Shown piece after piece: positions 35,624 to 46,000 of a stretch of DNA of 64,000 nt (within the stretch, counting starts at the first letter, position 1; every line of letters begins with the position of its first letter). This DNA is from Rhabditoides inermis. Lineage: Eukaryota > Nematoda > Chromadorea > Rhabditida > Rhabditidae. The stretch spans positions 181,001 through 245,000 of the forward strand of contig CAWZYM010000219.1 of assembly GCA_963966185.1 (NCBI GenBank), given 5' to 3'. The position numbers were made by a program, and so were the translations under genes. The notes beneath the pieces were generated by a model. It worked only from the letters and a program-made list of their open reading frames with translations. It did no database searches and was not told the DNA's origin.

Positions 35624-36606
35624 GAAGAGAGAGAGGGAGAGAGAGAGGGAGAGAGAGGGAGAGAGAGAGGGAGAAAGAGGGAGAGAGAGAGAGAGGGGGG
35701 GAGCTAGATAGGAAGGAGTGACGATGTGTTCAGGATGCGCTTGACAAGAGCGCTGGCTGGCTGACGCAGCAGATCAACAACGAGTGCCAGAAGCTCGGCT
35801 TCCTCGACTCCATCTGCGAGCAGGAGCTCGACAAGGTCAGACACACCCAAAATCAAAATCCGAGGCAAAAGCGTCCTCAACGCGTACACTTAAAGGTAGT
35901 GTACCCTCTGAATCTGGGTGCATGTGTAGATACAACATGTCATTGTTTACGACTCAATGAGTATATTATGATGATGCAAACATATATTCTGAAACAATTT
36001 AGTTTTAAAAAAATATTTGAATATTGGAGTGAGAAATCGTAGAAACTAATAACTTTTAATCAGCTCGGGGGTGTGTGCACAACTGCACGAAGTTACACAA
36101 TTTGACCACACTAACGGCTGTTTCATTCAAGACAAAAAAATTTGCATGTGTTTATATTGTTTCTTATGTCATTCTTATTTTATATAACATTTCTACTATG
36201 TGTTTCTTTTACTAAACTGGCGAAAACAGATGATGGGAAATTATATGCTAAACGCAGTAAGATATGTTGAATGATGTTAAAAATCATAACTCACAACGTT
36301 GCGCAAATATGCGTATCATGTTGGATTAAAATAAATGTTTGATAATTTTTAATTTCATTATTTTTTATCACAAACAACCATAAACGACATAAAATTACCT
36401 CTAAAAGACATTGATAATACATTCATGATATTTTTTTATATTTGATTCAGAGGGTACACTACCTTTAACATGTTGTTACTCCGCGATCTGCGTAGTCGGA
36501 TAAGGATCGAGTGTTGTTGTTGCAGGCGGTCTCCTCGCTGGAGGCTCAGCTGGAGAAGAAGGTGCGCGCCCAGAAGGATTGTCACAACGCCGAACTGTGC
36601 GAGTGA
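35272..36606 (+). CDS. Saposin-B-like secreted protein 2 (101 aa)
   Basis: Paralog of the gene at 7081-7887, opposite strand. Exons 35272-35340, 35528-35581, 35734-35835, 36526-36606, with identical intron positions. Signal peptide MRCLFVFALLAVVAFAA, then MCGVC, ECQKLGFLDSICEQELDK (shared almost exactly with the paralog), DCHN and LCE: the six SapB cysteines. The start follows TTGCAGT as in the paralog. The second intron is (GA)n; the third carries a 571-bp TTAA-flanked element. Secreted lipid-interacting or antimicrobial-type protein; specific role unknown. Confidence 0.85.
35894..36464. mobile_element. piggyBac-type MITE, 571 bp, TTAA target duplication
   Basis: Perfect 21-bp terminal inverted repeats beginning AGGTAGTGTACCCTCTGA, flanked by TTAA on both sides (35890-35893, 36465-36468). 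The interior is A/T-rich without coding capacity. Lies wholly in the last intron of saposin gene 2. Confidence 0.85.
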
Positions 36607-36742
36607 AACAAATGTACTATACGGATGAATATAGTCTATGCATCATGGCTGTAGGTTTTTTCAGGCATAGTGATTTGAATGTTCTCTCCCTCCCTCTCTC
36701 TCTCTCCCCTCTCTCTCCCCCTCTCTCTCAACCCTCTTCCAG

Positions 36743-37063
36743 AATGCGCTCTCCGCCCTGTTCCGTCTCCATCCCACCCACCCTTCCTATGACCGCTCCG
36801 ATAGATCGACACAGGCTAAAGAAGTGAGACTTCCCTGCATCACTAAAACATCTGGCACAATTCAGATGGATACGCATACCAGTCAAATGAGCCAGCTCTC
36901 TCGCAAGGACACGCAGGCGCCGTCGTCTCCGGCTCCGCCCACTCAAGCCCCGCCCAGTTCTGCTCCGCCTCCTCCGCCCACACCTGTGCCTGCATCCAAA
37001 CCCAAACCGGCCGTTCCTGCTCTCACAACGTCGAAGCGTGAAGTGCCAATGGCAAACAAGTAG
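36743..37063 (+). pseudogene. Inverted 3' fragment of the SLC6 transporter gene (last two exons)
   Basis: Exons 36743-36823 and 36866-37063 match the last two exons of the transporter at 37964-38325: [16 protein letters not shown], then [16 protein letters not shown], Pro/Ala repeats and TSKREVP before the stop. Splice sites and both frames are intact and an AATAAA at 37084-37089 is shared, but no transporter exons lie upstream; the saposin gene does. It is thus a truncated duplicate without a membrane core. The left edge falls in a CT microsatellite. Confidence 0.8.
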
Positions 37064-37258
37064 AGTGCCAACTAGAGTTGTTCAATAAAGACAGTCAATC
37101 GTTAATAGTTTTTTTATTAACACTGTTTACAACTTATGTATGAGATAACATCAAAACAACGTCCGGGAGATTTAGAGGCGAGGAAAGGTCAAAGTTGAAA
37201 GGCAACATCTGTACAACGTGGTTGGAATGTGTGAGTACATGGATACACGCCGGATAGG

Positions 37259-37654
37259 CTAGTGGTAGCGACGATACATCTGATCGAGCCGGGGCTCGCG
37301 CTCGGGAGTGGCAGCGGGCTCGGGCTGCATCCTCCACGTGGTGCGCAGCGCGGTCTTGCACTGCTCGACGACCAGGTCGGCGATCTTCTCCAGCTCCCGC
37401 AGCTCCTCGGCCGTCCCGCTGCCCGCCACGCCCGTCTCGAAGCGGTCGGCGAAGAAGGCGGTCAGCTTGACGCACTCGCCGACCACGTAGCGCGTGCGGT
37501 CCGCGCGCAGCTTCTCGACAGCCGCCTGGGTGGGCGAGGGAGATCTGGAAGAGGGGTTGGTAGGAGGCAGTCTGACATCCACATGTCACGCTCACCGGTA
37601 CATCCACATGGTGAGCAAGGCGAGCGTGAACGCGCCGAAGAAGTAGCGCATCAT
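37259..37654 (-). CDS. Small protein with hydrophobic leader, unknown function (114 aa)
   Basis: Exons 37596-37654 and 37259-37544. The first exon is nearly all a signal or anchor helix (YFFGAFTLALLTMWMYR). The rest is helical and charged with two cysteines (GECVK and VEQCKTA), FFADRFETG, ELRELEKIADLVV and a Pro/Glu/Arg tail ending RRYH. No family recognised. A decayed inverted copy at 30169-30490 keeps the same motifs, so the gene has been duplicated and the other copy lost. Codon use is GC-rich like neighbouring real genes. It could be a secreted or single-pass membrane protein. Confidence 0.7.
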
Positions 37655-37963
37655 GGTGTGGAGATGGAGAGGAGAGAAGAAGGTGAGTGTATCCTCCCGC
37701 TCCACCCGCGCTCCTTTTGTAGTGGACAGCGAGTGCCGGTGGCAGGGGGGAGAGGAGAGAAGGGATTTACGATCCAGGTGCGAGCATGCCAGTCTGTTGA
37801 GAGTTGTAAAAGGGGAAGAAGGGAGCTGGACGCAGACGAGAAGAAATCGTGGACTGTAACCCGACGATCTTACTGCCATTAGCGCGGTTGTGAAAACTGT
37901 GTATATTTTGAAACCATCAACAATCGACTATCTTTATTGAACAACTTTACTTGGCACTGTACT

Positions 37964-38345
37964 CTACTTTGTTATGATTGGCACTTCACGCTTCGACGTG
38001 GGAGCAACGGCCGGTTTCGTAGCAGCTGCAGGCGCAGGTATGGCCGGAGCGGTTGTGGGCGGGGCTTGAGTGGGCGGAGCCGGAGACGACGGAACAGCCG
38101 GAGCGGAACTGGGCGGGGCTTGAGTGGGCCGAGCCGAAGACGACGGCGCCTGCGTGTCCTTGCGAGAGAGCTGGCTCATCTGACTGGTCTGCGTCTCCAT
38201 CTGAATGGTGCCGAATGTAGTAGTGATTGAGGGAAAAGTCTCACCTCTCTAGCCAGTGTCGATTCTTCGGAGAGGTTGTAGGACGGGTGGGTGGGATGGA
38301 GACGGAACAGGGCGGAGAGCGCATTCTGGAAGAGGGTTGTGAGAG

Positions 38346-38405
<60 letters not shown>

Positions 38406-38722
38406 CTTCCGAACCCACCCCCTCCTTTCTGTTCTTGACGAAATTGATGACAAAGAACACTGGTATCAGGTAGAGTGGAATGAGTTCGATGAACCAGCCG
38501 ACAGTCTGATTATTGATTTATCGATTGATTCATCGATTTATCGATCGCTACCATGGTCCACTCGGGCAGTTCGTAGTAGCGACTGCCGTGGCCGATCTCG
38601 ATACGCTTGTGATCACCAGTGAAATATGTGACTGCCTGTAATTTGTCTCCTCTCTCTTCTCTATCCCTCTCTCTCCCTTCCTCTCTCTCTCTCCCTCTCT
38701 CTCCCTCCCTCTCTCTCCCTCC

Positions 38723-38761
<39 letters not shown>

Positions 38762-39732
38762 TCTCTCCCTCTCTCTCATACGAGTGCAAGTAGCGGCGCA
38801 GTGACCATGACATTACAGTAAATCCAGTAGCCGCTCGATCCGAAAATCTATAATAATAATAAGAGTTCAATCCACGGAATTTGAAAAAAAACTAACTTTT
38901 GAAAATTTCGACCGCGGCTCGCCGAACAATATGCGAAGATCGCGAATGTAGTGTTTTATACCTGAAGTCGAGATACACAAATTTTCCAAATAAAACTGTG
39001 AACAAACAAACAAATATGTACCTCCGATCCACACAATAATCGCTATTTCGAGAAACGTGTTGGCGCAGACTGCGAAGGAAGTGTACTTGCTGAGGAATTC
39101 GAACCACATATAGCCAGACTGAAAAGGGGATCGGAAAGAGAGAGGGAGATGAGAGAGGGGGAGAGAGAGGGAGAGAGAGAGGGGAGAGAGAGGGAGAGAG
39201 AGGGAGAGAGAGGGAGAGAGGGCGGGGGGGGGCGATGCCCTACCTCGAAGCACATAGAGAACCCCGATAAGGTCATGGTGAGCGCACAGGCGAGACACAC
39301 CGCCCACTTGTGTCGCTTGGTGGCGGGGTAGGAGTCGGAGACACACGTGAAGAGCACTTCGATCAGACCTGCAGCATGATTGGCATCTGCACAGTAATGG
39401 AGAGGTACTATACAGTAATGGAGAGGTACTATACAGTAATGGAGAGGTGACTCTACACTCTCTACAGTTATTTAGATGTGACTAAACAGTAATAGAGATG
39501 AAGAGATGACTCCACAGTTATAGAGAGGTGCTCATAGGTGCTATACAGTAATTACAGTAATAAAAAGGTAATCTACAGTAACTCAAAGCTACAGTAATCC
39601 ACAGTACCCATGAGTGTGGATGTGCCGAGTAGAAAGAGCATGACGAAGAAGAGGGTGCCCATGAACCAAGGCACATCCATGCGGGCCAGAGCCTCCGGGT
39701 ACGCGATGAAGGCCAGACCGGTGCCTGGAGGG

Positions 39733-39767
<35 letters not shown>

Positions 39768-40573
39768 ACCACTCACTCTCTTTGATCACTTCCGGCACGG
39801 TCACGCCCCTTTCAACTGCCAGAAATCCGAGAACGGAAAAGACTGCGAAGCCGCCAATGATGGAGGCCGCTGTGTCAGCCGCCACCACGATTATCACATC
39901 CTAGAAACGATGGTTGAGAGAGAGGGAGGGAGGGAAAGAGGGAAAGAGAGAGAGGGTGAGATAAGGGGGGAGAGAGAGAGAGAAGAGAGAGAGAAGAGAG
40001 AGAGAAGAGAGAGAGAAGAGAGAGAGAAGAGAGAGAGAAGAGAGAGAGGAGAAAGAGAGAGAGGATGGGAAGGAGGGAGTACCCTGAGTGTGTTCAAGTT
40101 GTTCGGATTATAGCATGACATAGTCAGCAGTCCCCCATAGCCGACGGATAGCGAGAAGCACATCTGATCGAGAGCCGCGCCCCATTTCTGAAGTACAGTA
40201 GTACCAGTTACCAGTACTAGAATGAAACAGTAATTGGAGTAACAAGGTTCACAACTTATTTAAAAGGTGAAGTACAAGTCTACCTCATTGTCGATTCCGG
40301 ATAAACGTTTGATTTGTTTGCTTTGTAGTAACAAGTAACTTACAAGTAACTTAAAAGGTAAATTACAAGTAACTCTACTTCATAGTTGAGGAGCTGTTCG
40401 AAATCGGCGGTGACAAAGTACTCGATTCCGGTGCTCGCCCCCGGCAGAGTCACTCCTCGAACGAACATCACCACTAGGAAGATGTACGGTACGTAGGTGA
40501 GCTGAAACGTATCCTGGTGAAACGTACGCATACGCATAAATGAACATGAGGTGATAAGTTGAGCAGAATACGG

Positions 40574-40622
<49 letters not shown>

Positions 40623-41226
40623 CGCTCACATAGCTGAGCTTTCCGAGCCACTTGACGGATTTGAGTAGGGCAAAGGAGGCAAGTAGCCATAGCACGAGCA
40701 GAGTGAGACCGACGGGTATGTTGAAGGAGGAGAATGACGTCATCTCCGCGCTCTCTGTCTGACCCAGGACGCTGTTGCTGAATGGGATTATTGATTTATC
40801 GATTGAATGATCATTACAGTGAACGCAATACGCAGTGCTGAGCATTATTGATTGATTGTACTTACTGAAAGTATTCCTCTGCCGGACTGGTGATATGTTC
40901 TTTGAGCGAGCCGTGTGTGATGTTTTTGTAGGTTTCTGAATCACTGATAAGTGAGACTGTTCAATTGAGAACCTCAAACCTTCGGGAAGGCAGGTTCCAT
41001 TGAAGTAGAATCTGTTCACTTCTTGCGTCCCGCACACGTCCGCGTCCATGATAGAACTCACACAATCTGTGACGGCACAAAATAGAGAGAGAGGGAAGAA
41101 GAAAGAGAAAAAGAGAGAGAGAGAGAAAGAGAGAGAGAGAACGGACACTGAGAGTTCCACGAGTTGCCGCATCGCGTCCAGTCCACCGAGCGACCGGAGA
41201 AGATCTGAAAAAAAGGTGAGAGAGAG

Positions 41227-41257
<31 letters not shown>

Positions 41258-42221
41258 TGGAGAGAGAGAGAGAAAGAAATCTCACATCAACAATGTACAG
41301 TAGAATCCACGCAATGATGATATTGTAGGTGAGACAGCAGGTCATGGCAGTGCCAGCCATAGACCAGCCGAGGCCTGGCAATCTCTCTCATTCTCTCTTC
41401 TCTCCCTCTCTCTCTCTCTCCTACCCTCTCTCCCCCTCTCTCTCTCCCCCTCTCTCCCCCTCTCTCTCCCTCTCTCCCTCTCCCTCCCCCCTCTCTCTCC
41501 CCCTCTCTCTCTCTTCCCCCCCCCTCTCTCTTCCTCTCTCTCTCCTCTACCTTCCATCGCCGGCATATAGCTTCGGAAGAGGACCGATGGTCCAGCCGCA
41601 ATGTATTGCCCTATCGTGAACTCCAAGTACAGCACCGGCATACCAAACAGCACCGCGACAATGAGATAGGGGATGAGAAACGCGCCTGCAAAACGGTTTA
41701 CAGTAACTTTTTACCAGTACAGTAACCCATTAGCGTAGATGACAGTACAGTAACCCGTTTTCAAAGTACCGTACCCATCAACGGGAATGAAAGTACAGTA
41801 ACCCCTTTACAAAGTACCCATCAGCGTTGATGACAGTACGGTAACCCCGTTTCAAAGTACCGTACCCCCGCCGTTGTCGTACGCGAGTTTCGGGAAGCGC
41901 CACACGTTGCCCAGCCCGACGGTGAAGCCGATACAGGAGAGGATGAACTCGTGTTGGGTGCCGAACCGAGCGCGCGCCTCGTCGTCTGCGATCTCTCTCT
42001 CTCTATCCCTCTCTCTCTCCCTCTCTAACCCTGTGCTTCTCCCTGGTTCCCATTCGGCGCGTCTTTGAGAGTAGTCTAGAACGATCCAGTACTGAAGGTT
42101 GAAGGAACATCAGTACCTGCATGGTGGACTTCCCGTTCTCCAGCTGCGTGTCAGCCTCCGTGTCTGCCTGAGTGGCTACCGTCTCGGCGGGAGGAGGAGG
42201 GAGAGCATGCGGGTCGGCCAT
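37964..42221 (-). CDS. SLC6 (SNF) sodium-coupled neurotransmitter/amino-acid transporter, about 709 aa
   Basis: Na+/Cl- symporter of the plasma membrane, 12 helices. Twenty exons: 42117-42221, 41866-41992, 41551-41685, 41286-41374, 41147-41204, 40980-41066, 40866-40935, 40630-40777, 40379-40501, 40083-40187, 39777-39900, 39608-39724, 39244-39368, 39022-39118, 38897-38961, 38782-38847, 38552-38635, 38419-38505, 38245-38325, 37964-38200. TM1 reads [17 protein letters not shown]; a Gly stands where amine carriers have Asp, so an amino-acid-type substrate is likely. TM3 keeps TYNII; the loop has [10 protein letters not shown] and NGT/NIT glycosylation sites; TM6 is SLSVGYGGL; later [14 protein letters not shown]. 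The C-tail is Pro/Ala-rich. The acceptor of the TM1 exon is uncertain: 41992 keeps phase, 41985 has the better CAG. Orphan SNF member. Confidence 0.88.
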
Positions 42222-42265
42222 ACTGAAAAGAAATGGAGCAAGGAGTGGAGCAGGGAGAAGGAGCA

Positions 42266-42468
42266 GAGCGGTCAGTCTCTTCAAACGACTGCAAAAATAC
42301 CAACGACCTCCCAATACCTCCAATATGCCTTGCAAAACTTCTTCAAACTTGCATTACAACTACTCTCAACCACCTCCGGAATGCCTCCAACTACTTCAAA
42401 CTACTTAAGAACACCTCCACCTACTTTGAACTACTTCGGAAACGGTTTCGGAAGAGACTGACCACGCC
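42266..42468. mobile_element. Small TIR element, copy 4, 45 bp upstream of SLC6
   Basis: Ends AGCGGTCAGTCTCTTC and GAAGAGACTGACCACGCC; longer interior than the other copies, rich in CTACTT and CCTCCA motifs. No coding capacity. Confidence 0.7.
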
Positions 42469-43002
42469 TTGAATGGTCACCAAAACAAAACACACAGATC
42501 AGACAACTCTCACTCCAACTCACCTCTAGACTGCTCTTCGCACGTACACGGCAGAAAATGATCAGTCAACGCATGTCAGCTATCGCTCATCTGTCTACTG
42601 TCTACCACTTACACATCAAATCAGACCAGACAGGTCGACTCATTTGTCTCTCGCCGGACAGTTCAGAATGGTGGGGTATCCACCCTACTCTCGAGGCCAC
42701 CCTATTCTCCAGAGTTCCAATCCGGCATGAAATACCCAGCCCCAAATGAGATCACCTTTATCTCTCTCTCCCTCTCTCCTGTACCTGCTGATCCATTCAC
42801 CAAACATTCAAAACGTCTGACACAGTCAATAAACACATTTTATAACGCGATAAGACGATTATTATACCGAGTATGGTTCGAAACAAGCAAGTCAAAACAA
42901 GAAAGTCGCATTGAAAGAGGTATCGAGAACAAAACAAATCAAAGACTGTAATTTCTAATCGTATTCACACTGCAAGACAAAAGCCTGCTCCTGCTACTCC
43001 CC
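42469..43002. other. Intergenic between SLC6 and the CENP-C-like gene
   Basis: SLC6 upstream region and 3' flank of the next gene; no gene or repeat of note apart from a short CT run near 42760. Confidence 0.4.
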
Positions 43003-46000
43003 TCAGAACTCCATCTCCAACTCCATCTGCTCCTTCTCCCTGCTCCACTTCTTGCTCCACTTCTTCGAACTCTGCTCCTCCTCCTTCCGGGGACGCCTCC
43101 TGAAACTATCACATTGCTCTAATAATATTTCACTAATTGATGAGGTGTTATTCAGTACAATTATATGCTATACTATATCTCTAAATTTCACTGACTGCAG
43201 GAGTCGTGCAGCGTCAACAATAACAAAAAAGTATTACAATTGAAATGACGTCACCCACCTGTTCTCCTCCTCCTCCTCCTCCTCGCTCTCGCTCGTCTCG
43301 ATCGAGTCTATCGTCGTGTCGAGGTTCTCTCCCCTCTCGTGCTCCTTCCTCAAATGCCGCCTCCTCTTCTCCGCTCGAGCCTTCCTCTCACGCAGCAACT
43401 CCAAGCGGCGACGCTCACGGCCACCTATTCAACAATCAATCAATAACATATCAATCAATCAAGAACACATCAATCAATCAATACTCACGCATTTCCCTCT
43501 CGACCACTTTGTGCGGGTCGGCCGTCCTCTGTTTGATCATCCGCGCATCCACAATCTCCACCCGGTTAGTGCCGCGCAACGTGCGGCCTGCAAAAAGAAT
43601 ATTGCAAATAACGATAGTACAAAACGATTATTTTAATTTTTTCACGACCTCGAACCGAAACCGTATTGATGTAAACTCAGAAGAACCAGCGCTTAACGGA
43701 AAGGTGAAGCATAAAACTGTAGAGACAACCATCAGAACAGGAACAAGAATTTCAAGCATATGCTTTCATAATTTTCATTTGAAAAAATGAACGAAACAAA
43801 TCGCACTGACTTCCCCCCGGACTGGTGGCATAGACGGGTTCTTCTCCGAGCCAGCGACGCACGGGCGCCATCCGGTTGCGGGTCGAGCGACGCACGCCCT
43901 CATCCGCCGCGTCCGCCACCGCCGAAAGGTCGGCGCGCTCTACAAAACACTCTGTGGAAACAGAACAGACACACATTCCTGTCGTGACAAAACCAACATG
44001 AATAGATGAACATTAGATGCGTCCTCAGCGTCGCAGAAATCAATGAGAGAGGGGAGAGAGGGAGGGAGGGAATCCCCTCTCTCCGCACTCACCGACTCTG
44101 CGTGGCTTGAGGAAGACCCTTCCCCCGCCGGGTTTGGGCTCCGGGCCGTCCCACTCCTCGGCGGAACACTCCTCCTGCGACGTGTTGATGTAGAGACGGG
44201 ACTGTAATTAGATGATGTCATGTCATGTCATCTCTTTCTCTCTCTCTCTCTCTCTCACCTCCTCGTCATCATCCGTGTTCGTCGCCGCACTGCTGTCGTC
44301 GTTTGTCGCGTTTGTCGAATCGACCAGCTGGATCTGGAAACAAACAAGTGAACAACAAAGTAAACAAGTAAACAAGTAAACAAGCTTACCCCGTAGGTCT
44401 GGTTTGCCATGGTGAGGTTCTGGGAGCGGAGATCAGCCGACACTGAAATGAGCCGTTCATCTCTCTGTCTTCTCTCTGTCTTCTCTCTCTCTCTCTCATT
44501 CTCATCACTCTCTCTCACCATTGGCCGGCACTCCCGCTCCATCCCTTCTTCCCGCCGGAGTATCGCCGACAGTCATCATAGACTGTGTGAGCAGACCTGC
44601 AAAAAAAAACTAGCTTACCATATTCCTAAACTCTACTCACACACAACACACAATCTCACTCAATCCGGTACGTACACCTTCCATTCGCATTCGCATTCTA
44701 TTCTATTCCATTCCACTCTCCGCCCCTCCACTCACCCCTCGTTCCCCTCTGCTGTCCCTGCTGCCTGACCACCGAGATGTCGCTGCTGTACGTCACCTCG
44801 TCGTCGTCCACATCCACCTGGTACAGCGAACCACCACCTGCAATCAATCGATATTCGGGTCTATATTGCATTCAGCACTTATATAGTACAGTGAAAACTG
44901 ATTCCATCGGCGCTATCACCTGGATGCATTGTGTGCACACTTTATCATATGACCCGAGTCCGGATAAATGATTTGATTTGATCCCATCGACCCACCATGA
45001 CTGCTTCTCCTCTTTCTTCCTCCTCCTCCTGCTCCTCCTCCACCCTCTCCATCCTCCATTTCATCCCCACTAATCGACATCTTGCGCGCATTCGACGTCA
45101 GATCACACATCGACTCATCGCCGCCCTGCATCGACCTGCAAAGGCAATCAATCGATAATCCAATCAATAATCAACACTCACATGTCCATTCCAAGTCTCT
45201 GCTGCGACCTCTGTTGTGTTGCATTCGAGCGCTGCGAGGGCTCGTCCAGAATAGTGTCCTAAAAAGGTCAATGCAAATAAGTTGGAGGATCTTCAAAGGA
45301 ACAGGTGAAGACGATCAGAAAGCAGAACACAATAGCAAAATACACAAGATACGTGCTTTAACTCTTCAATCTGATTCATACAAGCTGCAGGCTCGCCGAC
45401 AACATCTTAGAGATTGAAGATCAGAGAACATAATAGCTAGATACCTGCAACAACCCGCTCACCTGCTCTCCAACCTTCTGCTGGCTCCTCTGCTGGCGTC
45501 TGGTCGTCTCCACCTCCTCCTCCTCCTCCCTTTCCTCCTCCTCCTCCTGGAAGAGTGTCTTCTTGACAGCGCGGGCCGCGTCTGCATCCACCCGCCGCGC
45601 CCTCGCCACGTAGCCGCTCTTCATCTGGTCAGAGCCGAACATACGGTCCGGGTCTGCAACAACATTTGTAAAGTAAACAAAGTAATCTTTCTATAATCGA
45701 CTTTCCCATTTGGAAGCTTGGACCTCAATGAGACAATAAGTCACATACTGATACAGACCGTACTCTCAATATTTCTACACTCACCCACCGATTGAGCAAG
45801 TCATACAGTAAGTGATGCTAGAACATACTAGAACACTAATACTAACAAGCCTACACTCGATATTCCTACACCACCCATCAATCGAATTGGGCGTAAGTCA
45901 TACAGTCATACATAAGTCATACAGTACTACTACACTCACCAATCGAGTTGGGCGTCATGCTGGGGTCCTGGCTGCTGCTGCTGTCGCCGTCGGCCGACAC

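Noticed and set aside
37262..37882. 206-codon plus-strand frame
   Set aside because: Antisense shadow of the GC-rich 114-aa gene; the minus-strand model has splice sites, a leader helix and a paralogous pseudogene.
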